The notes: generated from the sequence alone by a model not told the origin. A stretch of 64,000 nt of DNA from Rhynchonema sp. JSB1_4 (GCA_030248065.1 JASAMV010009295.1:1-64000), one strand, 5' to 3'. Numbered from the stretch's first letter, positions 46,701-63,546 are shown. Numbers and translations: made by a program.

Positions 46701-49700
46701 TGTTATACTTTATTTCTCTCTGCTGTATGTGGAAGTCTGGGGGCTGTGTTTGACGTCATCAAATGAACAGGTGAATTCTGATCACAAGCAAAGGCAAAGG
46801 AATCGTCACAGGGCAGAAGACAAAGTTCAAAAGCATCCTGCAAATCCAGCAAATGAGGGACTGGAGAGATGGAAATGAAACAAAACAACACGTGAATTTC
46901 TCATAAAAAAGACCAAACATTGCATTGCAGAACGCAGCGCCGAGTCCGATGTGCATGCCACCGGGTCAGAGCGAGCCGATGGGTGGTCCAATGGGTGTGC
47001 CTAATGGGCCGCACCCGTCATTCTACCCCGGCGGACGACCACCCGTACCCGCGTCACAGGTGAATTTGAATTGTTTTTTTGGTCAGATGTTGCTTGTCTT
47101 GTGTTTCGAAAACAGCAAGGAAAACAAGTAGACATAATGCTTTGGTGAATGACTAACCTACAATTGCGATTTCAGGCATCACCCATTTCTCACACGCCAC
47201 CGCGATTCGGCGCGGCTGGTCGTGGTGCCCCACCTATGGTGTCAACACGGGACGGCGGAATGCCACCATTCTCCGGACCGCCTGGTTCGTTTATTTGTGT
47301 CTGGTTCGATTCACTATTGAGTGTGGTGATGTGCCCTGCGACTTTTCTAAATGAATGATGATCAGGGCGTTGCCGCTAATTCCAGCGTAAAAATCTTACG
47401 CTGGTCGAAGCAGTGGGTGGCATTACAGTTAATACCTACCTCATCTTGAAATATCCTCCAAGGAACATTTTAGTGACCAATGCAGCTCCGGTCCGAATAC
47501 CGGATTGGACACCAGTCATTATGTCTGCTACGCTCCCTGATCTCGCAATGTGTGATGTGTACACTTGCAGGTTCAATGACATCGGGTGGCATGCCGCTGT
47601 ACGAGCAGATGCGTCCCGGTATGCTGCATCCGGGTGCTGGTTTTGGGCCGGGCACACCGACTGGATCGGGTGGCCCACAACGACTGCCGGCCAGCACCGG
47701 TGCACCACACACGCGCATGCCCATACCAAACCAGCCGTGTCCGAGTGGCATCAATGTTAGTGCAGCTGTAGGTTGTTGGTGGCTGAGGAATGGCGAAATA
47801 GGAGAGTAATAGCTGATTAGGGAGCTAAACAGTGTTAAAAAAATGTCCAGTGTATGAAGTGTTGCACAATAGGGTCACTGTAATGATGATGGTGTGGTAC
47901 AATGCTTGCTCTTGGTCACACAGAGAAACCCAGATAGCGTGCTGTTTGCTATTACAGAACTTCGGCCCTGGCGGACCAATGCGACCGACGATGGGCGGCC
48001 CACGACCTGGACCCTGGCCTCCGGGCTCATCTGGAATGGTGAGAGGAACCTGCTCGCCTTTTTTAGGTTTTCATGGCTCTGGTTACCGGCTAGTGACTAT
48101 ACTAATTACCCACAGGGATGCCAAATTGCACCAACCAACTAATCTAGATCGTATAACTGACTTGTGATGGTTCATCCTTTTACAGCCAGCGATCTCGATG
48201 GCCAACGGTCCGTCGTCAGGCACGCCTCCGATCATGGCCAGTCCACACAACATGCCTGGTGGCAATTTTGTGCCCGATAGATACGGCAATATGATGCCCG
48301 TCCCTGGTCCAGGACCCATGCCTTCGGTTGGTTCCACGTTTGTCCCTTTCTTGGTCCACTGTTCTCGTTGTGTGTGACGAGCTGTTGGTTACGGAGGAAG
48401 TGGCTGCAGCGATATCAAACTTGGTGACCCGAATTGAGGCTATTTCTAGCAACTAATTTTGATGAGCGTAACAGTTATTCGTTAGCTTTCTGAGAATAAC
48501 CTGTGCGCTGCTCAAAATAACTCAGTAAATTTCAAATACCATTTTGTTCAATGAGAGTGACATGAGCTGGGCAGGTCGATCACCAAGTTCGGTAGCTGCG
48601 TATGCGTTTCGAACTCGCCGAGAGACAGACAGCAAACAGGGTGTTGCCATCACAACAGCGCCTAACGTTATTCAATATGCAGCAGTCATTTATGCCGGGT
48701 GGTCCTGGTGGTGACGCGCCACCGAACGCGAATGCGCCCGGTCCGGGTGGTGGTGAGATGTCGATGAACGGAGCACCGGGCACCCCGTCATCCGCAGTGC
48801 ACACACCCACCACAAATGCGAACAGCGCGCCCGGCGGTGCAGGGGCACAATCGAATCAAATCGATATCAAATCGTCACCGTCCAGCTCACATGGCAATGG
48901 CGGACTGAATGGTTGGTGTGACTGACTGACAGGCAACCGAGCATATTGCAGTAGTGCTAGCATGCTTGCTGCACAGGGTGCCATGCCACGTTCGAAAAAC
49001 GTAATTTTAGAGTTGTGTATGAGCAAATAGCCTGTCCATGTCAGCACTTGAAAAAATGGCCGCGGTATATGAACTTGACAAAAAGTTGTTTCGCCTGACT
49101 CATGGTCTACTGCGTCCAACCAACTATTTCCATTTAAAGAATTTAGGATTTCGGTAGCTGAGAATAGATTGTTGATGATCATAGATGACTCTCCGTTGTA
49201 ACTGCTTCAGGTGTTGTTGATCAAACCGGCGGATTGTATGGTCAACTTTATTGCAGGTGGCACGCCGGGTCCAGCGGTCGGTCCGGGTAGTGCTGGTGGC
49301 GGGCCACAGGGTACACCCACACCGAGCACACCCCAACCGGCCAGCAGCAACACACCGACGAGTACGGCAGCCGCCAACGGACCACCGAGTGTGCCAGCCG
49401 GCTCAACAGCCAATCCGGCAGGTGGCGGGCGCTCGTCAGTCCCACCCAAATCGGAGAACTCGGCACAGGAATCAATGGACTTCACCAGTGGAGGCGGATT
49501 CCCTGGCGATAGTGTGAGTGGTACTGTTTTAGTTGGATTCATGCAGATGAATCTAAAGACATGCATTTTGTAGAATTGGGTATGTTGAGGTGAAGTTCGC
49601 TCTCGTATGGGTTCAGATGTAACATTTGGGATTTTAGGCTCAGTGGGGTCATAGATCAGCCGAAATCCACTTGGCGTCGTTGCCTCTTCAGAATCAAGAA

Positions 49701-49923
49701 ATCATATTGACGCACAAGCGCATAATTAGCTTGAACACTGTTGGTGTGCTACAGTCTGAACCAGCTTTCACCTTTTTTCTGCGAAAATAATTGCATGACA
49801 AAGTTTCAGTTTGCCGAGCGCAACGAGATCGCCAAGATTAAAGCGTCGATGATGGAGGAGTCGAAACAGTTCGAATCAAAGTCCGACAGCGACAGCGCCG
49901 ATAACTTTTTCCAGCAAATGTGA
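40795..49923 (+). CDS. SSBP: Single-stranded DNA-binding protein SSBP2/3/4 (Ssdp) homologue
   Basis: Twelve coding exons in phase: 40795-40868, 42325-42462, 42548-42632, 42738-42776, 46931-47059, 47176-47284, 47571-47755, 47958-48038, 48186-48326, 48683-48911, 49257-49513, 49810-49923 (526 aa). The N-terminal LUFS/LisH region is diagnostic: [61 protein letters not shown]. The remainder is the expected Pro/Gly/Met-rich tail. The family stabilises LDB1/Chip with LIM-homeodomain and LIM-only factors in nuclear transcription complexes; the LUFS part tetramerises and binds LDB1. The protein is longer than vertebrate SSBPs (about 360-390 aa) because of extra Pro/Gly/Ser/Thr segments, and it ends in a charged segment (NEIAKIKASMMEESKQ, then Ser-Asp repeats). 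Intron 4 spans 4.2 kb of TG-rich repeats. Confidence 0.97.
43337..46380. repeat. TG/CA microsatellites in SSBP intron 4
   Basis: Many short (TG)n and (CA)n runs (for example about 43495-43520, 43760-43770, 43855-43870, 44818-44834, 45056-45072 and 45095-45108) mix with CATGTATGTA-type repeats. Open frames through here are composed of these repeats and are not genes. Such tracts can form Z-DNA; no function is claimed. Confidence 0.7.
47382..47404. repeat. Perfect short hairpin in SSBP intron 6
   Basis: CCAGCGTAA is followed after five bases by TTACGCTGG. The half motif (GACCAGCGTAA) also occurs near 16163, 16682 and 21792, and a variant near 48468, all within introns, as the core of a dispersed element. 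Confidence 0.55.
48413..48594. repeat. Short inverted-repeat element in SSBP intron 9
   Basis: TATCAAACTTGGTGACC at the left end is mirrored by GATCACCAAGTTCGGTA at the right; 182 bases. The middle holds GATGAGCGTAACAGTTATT, the variant core motif. It belongs to the same family as 11032-11110. Confidence 0.6.
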
Positions 49924-52034
49924 ACATTCAAAATGACTGAATCACTCGGATACAAAATGTATCACTGCGTTGGTTTACTACTACCGCTGCTGCTGCGAAC
50001 CACCCCGCCCACAGAGAGATTGTTGCGGTCTTCGACACTCTACTCTACTTACGCACACAACAGTATGCTTCGTACACACAAACAAAAATGCAACCGAAAC
50101 TGTATGTGGGCAGTTCGGTTACGTTCAATGATCATGCATTTCGCATATGTAATTGCGCTGATGTTGACCACTGTTGCTGAATCAAATCCACCCAAACAAC
50201 AAAACGTTGCCACGCGTTCAAATCGGTTACTTTGATTTGACTATTATGTAATCGGTTGCCGATTCTGCTGTGAGATCGTGATTGTTTTCTGCGCCTGAAT
50301 TGGATTGGTTTTTAGTCTTCAGATGTGCAGAAAACTTCGCGGTCATCCATTTTGTAGTATCGATCCATAAGGTATACAAACAAATTATGTCGTGATCCTG
50401 TGTTCAGGGCGCGCAGTAGCCAGCTAACTGATGTTTCATTGTCAGTACAATTGGTGAGCTTGCACAAAAATGATGGTTGCACATTGAATTTGTGATCGTT
50501 TAGTTGTATTATTATGATTGTTCATTCGTTGCGGCTCACATACAACCGTCTCATTTCAGAAACTCGCATAAGAATGCAATGCTTGAAATCATTCAGTCTA
50601 GTTGTGTTATAGCGATACTTTGTACAACTTTATTGTCATACGTTACGAATCTATAAAGTAGCTGGTAATTGTAGATTTGCTGACACACTGTATCCTTTGA
50701 TCTTCTCGGCATTGTCTTCTTCACATGAATTCGTTGTTTGTTTGTTGCTTTTCATTGAGCTGTTGCGTGCTTCAGTTTGTGTTGTCGTCATCGTTGTTTT
50801 GATGATTTTGGGTCGATTTTGTGGCGTGATTGCCTCCTTTTTCGACTGCTTGTCTCACGTTGAACATTGTTTCCGAGTTTATGTTGTTGTTCATTCATTC
50901 AATGTTTGTACTTATCTGTTTTTATTCGCTGCATTGTGTCGTGTGACCGCCGCTTCATGTAGTGTCATTTTTTGTTCACAATAATAATTTTATTCTTTTT
51001 ATTATTATTTGTTCATTTTCTTATTTTTCGACATTCATCATGATTGTAAGCTCGGATCAACATTTTTGTTCAACACGCTTGTTGCTGTATCATATACGCG
51101 CGCAGTTCGCCAATCAACACTTTTATTCGACTGTTTTTCAGCTTTCGAGTTTGGTTGATTGTGCGTGTGAAAGAGAGTTGTTGAATAATCAGGTTTTTGT
51201 GTATTTCTGGCTACTTTCGTGCGCCAAGACACACCAACAATAAGACATTTTTAAACATTATATACAGTTCTTATTACCTGGCGTCATGCTTGATATGATC
51301 ACTATGTTGGATTGGATTGCACTCGTTCTCTGTGGTATTTTTCTTCATTTTTTGAATCGGCTTTTTTGTTTCTCAGTTCTGGATCGAACTCTTTAACTTT
51401 GTTTGCATTCTTCGCTACTTTTTGATATGTGTCTGGTGTTTATATACACACACGTACATCTTGTACCCAAACGTTTCGGTTTTACTGGCCGATACTCTGA
51501 AGATTGTGGTTTTCTCTCTATTTTTGTTTTGAACTTTTTAAAAAATTTTTATGTAAAATCTCCACACGCGCTTTTGCTACGTGTTTGATACTTCAATAAT
51601 CATACGTACACCGTTTCTTATTTGTTCTCTTGTGTAGATAATTTGACTCAGTTTCATTTTTCTCACGTTTTTCTTCCGCTCTAATTGTTTGTAATATTTT
51701 TTCAGCAACATGCAAAACCACGGAAGAATCACACACAAACACAAAATTTGGTAGGTTTTGTTGTATTATCTTACCATTGATTATTATTAATGTTTCATTG
51801 TTTCATATTCATGATTGTGTCCCACTGTCGCATTCTATTCAGTGGCTGGAATCATAGCCAATTGATGATTGACGGATAAATTATTTATCTTGTGAAATTG
51901 AGTGTGGATTGGAATTTTTGTTTGTGCCATGAACGTATGTAACGTTCGGTTTCGATGCAACTTATCTGGACGCACGTTTGGGTTAAGGTTGAAATGTGAT
52001 GAATGTTTGTAGCTGATTGACGACGAGTTGTACA
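49924..52034. other. SSBP 3' region and spacer to NVL
   Basis: T-rich after 50.6 kb. The long + frame at 50697-51243 is of skewed composition with no domain and is not called. The SSBP polyadenylation site is presumably in the first few hundred bases, but no AATAAA close to the stop was seen. NVL regulatory DNA would be near the right edge. Confidence 0.45.
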
Positions 52035-56228
<4,194 letters not shown>

Positions 56229-56353
56229 GTTCTGGTTCGATGATAATTGCCGGATATTCGTTAAATTGACTTTATTCATAAAATCTTACCTAATTTGTGT
56301 CATTCGAAACTGCGATATATAAGGTAACAAGATCAACCATGGTATATAATAAT

Positions 56354-56359
56354 AATAAA
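56354..56359 (+). terminator. Polyadenylation signal of NVL
   Basis: AATAAA lies 126 bases after the NVL stop codon in an AT-rich stretch, with the spacing expected of a 3' end signal. Confidence 0.55.
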
Positions 56360-57789
56360 GATTGAATGTGGCATTAAAAGTACAAAAAAGAACAAAAATG
56401 ACATTACATTACCTTATTATTTTATAAAAGACATAAAAACAAAGTAAACCATGCATCTTTAACCAACCAGTAAATCGCAAAACCATGATAATAATAAAAA
56501 ACGCAGTTAATGAAGTAATAACAACACATGGCATTGGCAAACAAACGGTGAACAAAATAAATTTTTTACCCAGAAAATATCAGTCACCAAGATTTTGCGG
56601 TACTCCACCGAATGAACTTTAGCTCAAATCAAGACACAATACTGGATGACCACTTATTTTAGACCTCTCGAACAATTTGTAACCATCAAATGTTATATTT
56701 TTTCTCGCTACGTTATTCCCACACGTATACATCACGCAGAAGTGTAACTTCAACTTCAAGTGAGCAGCCAATCACTCAGTTTAACAATGTTATTAGAATA
56801 TGATCATTTTTCGGACAATATTATCGTGAGTTTTGAATTGCAGAAGGCAACATGAAATAAAAAACAATGCAGAAATTAATTGTTACCGCAAAAATATACT
56901 GCCCATCTGCTCCTTCAGTTCAGATACACGAACTAAAATTCAATACAATACCAAAATTGGATCCGGTCATTCCATTGCCACTAATGAACCAGGGAGCGAT
57001 ATAAATCAGCAGAATTGGAATCAAGTTTTTTGACAAAACAACGCTGCAGCTGCGGATAGAACCCAGCTTGAATGGGGAAAATAAGGGCAGCACAGGATTG
57101 TAGAGAGCTCGCTGTGATAAGTTTTGCAACAAAATCCCGACACGCCATTTTCTTGACAAAACACAGTGTGTGAAACATTACGTCACGCAGATATCAAAAC
57201 AAAGGCGACTGCGTTTCGTCAAAAAAACATTTCCATCCCACAAACACAGTTGGAGCATTTTACAAAAAAAGTGAAAGCAATAACTGCGTCCGAGAGTAAT
57301 GTGGCAAAACACGGTGTTTGTATACTCGAAAATTGCGATTATAGTCTTGCAGCAAAAAACGCACACGACGCGCATGAAAAAAGCACAAGCGCCAATAATA
57401 ACCTGGATTTCCCAACAAGAATAATCCTACCTAATCTGACATTGAATAATAAATGGTTACTTCTTTCCTGCTATCCTAACTAAGCAGACGAACACCACAG
57501 TTACAGTTACAAAGACAATAACGATTACTCGTATGTCGATGGATGAAAAATACCAACAAAATTGTGATGTAACAAATAATAAACGATCCTCTTTCGTTTG
57601 TGTCCGCTTTCTAAAAACACCACATTGAACATTCCAGAAAAAAGTAGCTCTTTTTAATCGTAAAAGATAGTGCAACCTACAGCTAAAAACAACGGTAACT
57701 ATGTTTGGAGCAACTGACTCAGGCCGACAGAAAAAAGCGCAGCCAAAGATACAAAAGCCCTGACAAATTTCAGGTTATTGCACCTGGAA
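56360..57789. other. Intergenic region between NVL and the foldback element
   Basis: AT-rich, with no gene or strong repeat recognised. Confidence 0.5.
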
Positions 57790-60700
57790 TGCAACTTCTT
57801 TCTGGCCAAATGACACCCCACGCCCCCCCGCGCCCCCCCGCGCCCCCCCGCGCCCCAATGTATTTGATGTAAAACGAGTTCCGTGCGGTAAACGGCCAAA
57901 TACAGGGTGTGTTTTAATTTTTGGCGGGAAAGTATGCGCAACCCGCGCTCCTTTTCAGCTTTAGTCCCATCCCGCGCCCCTTTTCTAGTGTAGCCTGCCT
58001 GCTGGCGCTCTCTCAGTCTCATGTAAGTCAAGGCCCAGCCCGAGCACATAAGTGAAAGACCCGGCCCGCGCCCCTCTTCCTACATCCCCACCCAGGTAGC
58101 ACGGATGTCTGCTGCGTGTAGAACTGCTGCGCATCCTACAAGCGCCCGTCTCGGAGCCGGCTAGACCTAGGTGCCTGGATCCCCCTTTTCCGTTCATATT
58201 TACGATACCGCAACATTTATGAACACAGTTTCAGCACAAACTACGCGAGAGCACTGGCAATTTGTTGGTTCACTGGCCAATAGAACATCAGCATGGCATG
58301 CTAATTGTGCTTTTTTAAAAATGATAATGAATGAGATATGATATGAGCACAGTTATTTTGTAATCCATTGGCATAATTAATGACATATGATATGATATAA
58401 GCACAGTTTGGTGACACTTGCTAACACTGTAAAATTGACAACAGAAATGACATGAGATTTATGTGTGGATAAAAATACTTGTGAGCAGCCGTGCTGTGAT
58501 AGACTGTCATGGGACAATCGGAATGGCTGTCGTCGGATTCATTTTTACGATACCGCAACATTTATGAACACAGCTTCATTCAGAACAGATAGTTAAGTTA
58601 CCGTTAAACAATTTATAGTTAACTTTTTACATATAACATTAATAAACTTTTCGTCTGAACATTTATGAACGCACCTTCATTCAGGACAGATAGTTCAGTT
58701 ACCGTTAAACAATTTATAGTTAACGTTTTTTACATATAACATTAATAAACTTTTCGTCTGAACATTTATGAACGCACCTTCATTCAGGACAGATAGTTCA
58801 GTTACCGTTAAACAATTTATAGTTAACGTTTTTTACATATAACATTAATAAACTTTTCGTCTACATTTATGAACGCACCTTCATTCAGGACAGATAGTTC
58901 AGTTACCGTTAAACAATTTATAGTTAACGTTTTTTACATATAACATTAATAAACTTTTCGTCTGACATTTATGAACGCACCTTCATTCAGGACAGATAGT
59001 TCAGTTACCGTTAAACAATTTATAGTTAACGTTTTTTACATATAACATTAATAAACTTTTCGTCTGACATTTATACCACCTTCATTCAGGACAGATAGTT
59101 CAGTTACCGTTAAACAATTTATAGTTACATTTTTTTACATATACATTAATAAACTTTTCGTGTAAACATTTATGAACCCAGCTTCATTCATAACAAATAG
59201 GAGGTCACAGTTACCTAAGTTAAAGTTAATGTTTTTTGGCAGATAACATTTATGAACTTTTCGTGTAACATTTATGAACCCACTTCATTCATAACAGATA
59301 GCTAAGTTACAGCTACCTAAGTTAAAGTTAATGTTTTTTGGCAGTAACATTTATGAACTTTTCGAATCCGAATCAAAACGAATCAAAATATTCGACAGCT
59401 TACCACGCTCGCCTTAAAAATTAATAGACGACAAGGCAGGCGCTAGATATCTAACTGTCACGCTCGCGCCAACTTACTTGTATAAGCGTCCCTCGCGATG
59501 GTCACTGCTGCTGTCAAGTGTACTGCCATCCCTCCGCTTGACTGTACTGTGAAAATGCGTTATTCTAACGTATTCTCTTGTATTATTCGAAAATAGAGTC
59601 GTTTCTCCTCAGAGGTATTTTTTGCGCCGTTGATTTCCTTATTGCCGTTTTTACATTCCGTTTATCGTCTACCCCGGTAAAGCTGCCCACGATTCATCGC
59701 ACGCGACTCAGTGCTCAGCCAGCTACTTGGCTGGCTTGTTTGTTTATTTTTCTGTGTGTGCATTTATTTCAGGTCAACCTTCTCCTTTTCTAGCTTTCAG
59801 ACGAAGAAAGAGCACGAGAAAGAGACAGAGCCGTAGAGTCAAAAAGACCTAAGCAACGCGCAGCGGTCTCATGTTCACGGTAGATTGCCCTTAGATCGGC
59901 AAGCAAAATGAACGAATGAGGAAGAGGAATGGACGCAAAAACCTCAGTTGCCAGATAAATGTACCGAATTTACGCATCATCATCAGTCGTGCGCTCATAA
60001 ATTTTTATTACACCAGCCCACCCACTGAACCTGGCTTACCGCACCGAGCAACAATATACCGGTCTAATATTGGTATTACCTTGCAGGTACAAAGGACAAA
60101 CGCCTAAGGCAAGCCATGGCAAAAAAACGCACATACCATTTCTCAACAGTTTTGAGGCCATGTGGTGGTTCACTTTTGAAAGAACTAATTTTAAACGTTT
60201 CCAACCACAGAACTCAGGCAATGCCGTGTGGTGTGGTAATTCTTAAGGACGCTGTTGTTGTAATTGTTATGTAAGTAATACATAATTTCAAGTTTATAAA
60301 TATTATCTACCAAAAAACATTAACTGTAACTTACCCACCTGTTTGAATGAAGGTGCGTTCATACATGTTTACACGAAAAGTTTATAAATGTTATATGTAA
60401 AAAAACGTTAATTATAAATTGTTTAACGTACTTACTTACCTACCTGTTCTGATGAAGGTGCGTTCATAAATGTTCACACGCAAAGTTCATAAATAAAAAA
60501 CGTTAACTGTAACTTAGGTAACTGTAACTTAACCATCTTTATGAATGAAGCTGGGTTGATAAATGTATACAGGAAAAGTTCATAAAATTTACTGTCAGAA
60601 AACATTAACTATACTATAGTTTGTTATAGCTTAGCTAACTGTAACTTAACTATGTGTTCTGAATGAAACTGTGTTCATAAATGTTGCGGTATCGTAAATA

Positions 60701-61030
60701 TGAACGGAAAAGGGGGATCCAGGCAACCTAGGTCTAGCCGGCTCCGAGACGGGCGCTTGTAGGATACGCAGCAGTTCTCCACGCAGCAGACATCCGTGCT
60801 ACCTAGGTAGGGGTGATGGGAAGAGGGGCGCGAGTGGGTCTCTCACATATATGCAGACTGAACAGCGGCGCCAGCCAGGCAGGCTACAGAAAGGGGCGCA
60901 GGTGCGCATACTTTTCCCGCCAAAAATTAAAACACACCCTGTAATTTGGCCGTTTACCGCACGACTCTTTTACATCAAATACATTGGGGCGCGGGGGCGC
61001 GGGGCGTGGGGTGTCATTTGGCCTCTTTCT
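57790..61030. mobile_element. 3.2 kb foldback element with tandem-repeat arms
   Basis: The outer arms are reverse complements: left CCAAATGACACCCCACGC (about 57803) mirrors right GCGTGGGGTGTCATTTGG (about 61005), and left GGCCAAATACAGGGTGTGTT mirrors 60920-60950. The paired block with GATCCCCCTTTTCCGTTCAT (about 58178) mirrors 60690-60720. Inside each arm are tandem copies of a unit of about 102 bp: about eight in the left arm (58558-59345) and about four degraded ones in the right arm (60330-60690), in opposite orientation. The unpaired centre is about 59370-60230. This architecture matches foldback-type DNA transposons. No transposase frame is recognisable. Confidence 0.83.
58558..59345. 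repeat. Tandem repeat, unit about 102 bp, about 8 copies
   Basis: The start ACATTTATGAAC recurs at 58558, 58659, 58762, 58863, 58965, 59067, 59166 and 59268, a period of 99-103 bases. Units 2-6 are nearly identical; the outer units are divergent, as expected when inner units are homogenised. Confidence 0.92.
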
Positions 61031-61137
61031 GCATGCACAGCAAAACAATGCGCAACAAACCAAAGTTACCAAAAAGGAAAAAAAGTTGAATGGGCCTAGT
61101 TCGTAGATGGATGCAGTGCCGAGGCTGGATCGCAAAA

Positions 61138-62119
61138 TCAATCCTTAGGCTTATTCTTGAATGCCAGAATGCATTCCTCGCCGCACGCAGACACCACCGT
61201 CAACTGAAAACGAGAGACATTTTTGGGTTTGGGCTCATGTTGTGGTTTTGCCGTTTTATGCGCAAAGTGAACCCATAAAATTGGGAGGTTGGGTGGCAGC
61301 ACACCACTAGGACATTTTGCCCAATTTTGAAGCAACAACCCTGCATGCAACTTGGAAATTGTAAATTGGTAGATTTGCAAATAACCTGTCCCAGCTGTGA
61401 CACAAATTGCGACATCTCAGATCACAGCACAAAATAATGATCAATCTACCAACCAAAATTCCATTCTCGTCCTTGTTATACTGGTCCTTGATCTGATCAC
61501 CCAGCTCGTTCTCAGGCAGTTTCAGGTCCTCCTTCGGCGTCAACGTGTCCGTGTCCAACAGCGAGACGAATCCCTCGTCGTCGATCGCCAGCAACTGCAA
61601 CCATTACAAGCTGTGGTTTTACTAAATATTGCTATACTTTTGTGCAATAAAATAGCTCCTGTAAAATAACTAAATGAGAATTGTCAAGCTCCCTTTTTAC
61701 CAGACAACAATAAACGCAGAAAATTGAGTGGATTCGTGATGTTGACAACAATACCCACTTCGTAGTCCTTGCGTTTCACGACAGGCACGTCCATGTTATG
61801 TGTTGATGGGCAGATATCCTCGTATTTCTTGCCGGTAAAAATATCGATTCCAACCATGTGCACCTGAAACGTGGTTGTCGTTTATTCGTGGGATGTTCAT
61901 ATAAAAACAAAACAACCGTCGATCATGGTCAAGACTGTGAGAGGCACGAACTTTAGCGTGACCGTGTTTGCCGGTCTTGGAAGTAGACATCTCAACGATC
62001 TTGCACGGACGACTTTTGATCATGACATGTTCGTTCTTGCGCAACGCTGAGCATTGTTTGGGGAAGGTGGTCGACGCTCCGGACTCCGCCTGTTCAATGT
62101 GGTCGTCATGATCGGACAT
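61138..62119 (-). CDS. EIF5A: Eukaryotic translation initiation factor 5A
   Basis: Four coding exons in phase: 62119-61952, 61863-61759, 61594-61454, 61203-61138 (159 aa, normal length). The hypusine loop [12 protein letters not shown] is intact with the modified lysine at position 51; flanking motifs are [36 protein letters not shown] and [10 protein letters not shown]. The N-terminal SH3-like domain is followed by the OB-fold domain. eIF5A binds the ribosomal E site and relieves stalling at proline-rich stretches and at termination; it depends on deoxyhypusine synthase and hydroxylase. A likely acceptor (CAATTGCAG) at about 62156, before the start codon, suggests an intron in the 5' untranslated region. 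All introns are GT-AG. Clear orthologue; no lesions. Confidence 0.98.
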
Positions 62120-62270
62120 TGCTGTCGCTGTTGATGGTGATTTCACTGGTATATACCTGCAATTGGCACAATCAAACATCTTTAGTACGATAAAACTGAA
62201 GTACTGGTGGTAATTCCCGATAATTGAAGGTGGAAAGCCGTTTTTTCCAAATGCAACGTGAATACTGCAC

Positions 62271-62666
62271 CAGTGGTGTAGCTACCCAGGCGGGGCGGCA
62301 CACTTACCACCCAAATGCGGGCGGCACCTACCTACTGACCAGCCGAGCTAGGGGGGGGGCGTACCACTTGGGGGGGGGGCATCTGGAACCGAATTTTTTA
62401 TGTCTAAATACTGAAGAAATGTGGCCTAAAACCTATTTCGCGCGCAGCGCGCGATTTTTCGCCTATTTGCAGACAAATATGCTAATTTTATGCAGTTTTA
62501 AGCCAAAAATGAATGTTTTCGGTGAAAGTTAGGGGGGCGGCAACCTACCTACTGTACCAGGGGAGGGGCGGCACCTACCTACTGTACCAGGCGAGGGGCG
62601 GCAACCTACCTACTTACCTAGGGGGGGGGGGGCTCCCCCCCCACTCCCCCCCCAGCTACACCACTG
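62271..62666. mobile_element. hAT-like MITE, family D (396 bp)
   Basis: Ends CAGTGGTGTAGCTACCC and CAGCTACACCACTG, flanked by the exact 8-bp direct repeat TACTGCAC (62263-62270, 62667-62674). The interior has GGCGGCACCTACCTACTG repeats and a central palindrome CGCGCGCAGCGCGCG (about 62439). It sits about 150 bases upstream of the eIF5A start codon, in the promoter side of that gene. Confidence 0.93.
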
Positions 62667-62674
62667 TACTGCAC

Positions 62675-63197
62675 GGAGATTTTTGAAATTTTCTGGAATT
62701 GCCCCAACTCAATTGTGGGAAAACGCAAACACAATGCCAGTTTGCCCATGCCCACCGTTTGTGACCAAATCACAGTTACCGTATCCGCTGCCCTACCTAT
62801 CGATTAGGAATCGGACGGCGCTGTGGCTGCTTTGGCGGTTCGGAAAAAAACGTTTTTTCGGAAAAAAACGGGGTTTTCCAAATAAATTACCAGTACTAAA
62901 GGAATTCCGAAGCCAAAAAAACATTTTTGAGCAATTTTTGCTTTGCTTATGGTTTGTTAATCACTACCTGTTTCATGGTGTTAGGTTTTTGGGTGAAAAA
63001 TTTTAATGTTTTTGTGTGGAATCGTGTGAAAACGCAGTGTCTGCGCGCGTGGCGCGTGAAGTTTGGGTAATTTTAGGCAAAAACCACTAAATTTACCACA
63101 CTAATTTTGGCCATTTTGGTCAAAAAATGGGCACTTTTGGGACAAAAACAGGAGGATACCTCTGTACCATGCCAAACATGGGGGGATACCTACTGTA
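62675..63197. other. Repeat-derived flank between two MITEs
   Basis: Contains CGGAAAAAAACG/CGTTTTTTCCG inverted motifs (62848-62880), a GCGCGCGTGGCGCGTG palindrome (about 63040) and the GGATACCTCTGTACC-like repeats that also follow 63538. The last suggest that the 63198-63538 element split an older element. No gene is seen. Confidence 0.45.
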
Positions 63198-63538
63198 CAG
63201 AGGTCGCAATCGGGCCGGGTTTGGCCGGCCCGGCCCGAATTTTTTGGGTCACATTTTTACCCGATTTTTGTCATAATTTTTGCGATTTTTCTGAACCTAT
63301 TTTTTGGTAGAAAAATAATTGGTTTTACAATAAAAAAGTTGCCTGATAGACAAGTACTGATCACTTACTTGCCGGACCCGTCAGAAATTCTAGTATTTCT
63401 TCGACAAAAAAGTCACTATTCTTTGAGTAAAATAAGTCATTTCAGAAGCTTCGGGCCGGGTGCCCGGCCCGATCCTCCAAATCTCCGGCCCGGCCCGACG
63501 CGGCCCGAACGAAAAACCCAAAGTGATTGCGATCTCTG
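63198..63538. mobile_element. hAT-like MITE, family E (341 bp), GGCCCGGCCCG-rich
   Basis: Starts CAGAGGTCGCAATC and ends GATTGCGATCTCTG, flanked on both sides by the exact octamer CTACTGTA (63190-63197, 63539-63546). Sub-terminal regions are runs of GGCCCGGCCCG. The middle is AT-rich without a coding frame. Confidence 0.9.
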
Positions 63539-63546
63539 CTACTGTA

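Noticed and set aside
50697..51243. T-rich frames between SSBP and NVL
   Set aside because: Phe/Leu/Val-rich because of T-rich DNA; no membrane-protein family pattern and no splice context.
58558..59345. Possible CRISPR-like or telomeric array
   Set aside because: Units are contiguous with no unique spacers and the DNA is animal; it is a tandem repeat in a foldback arm.
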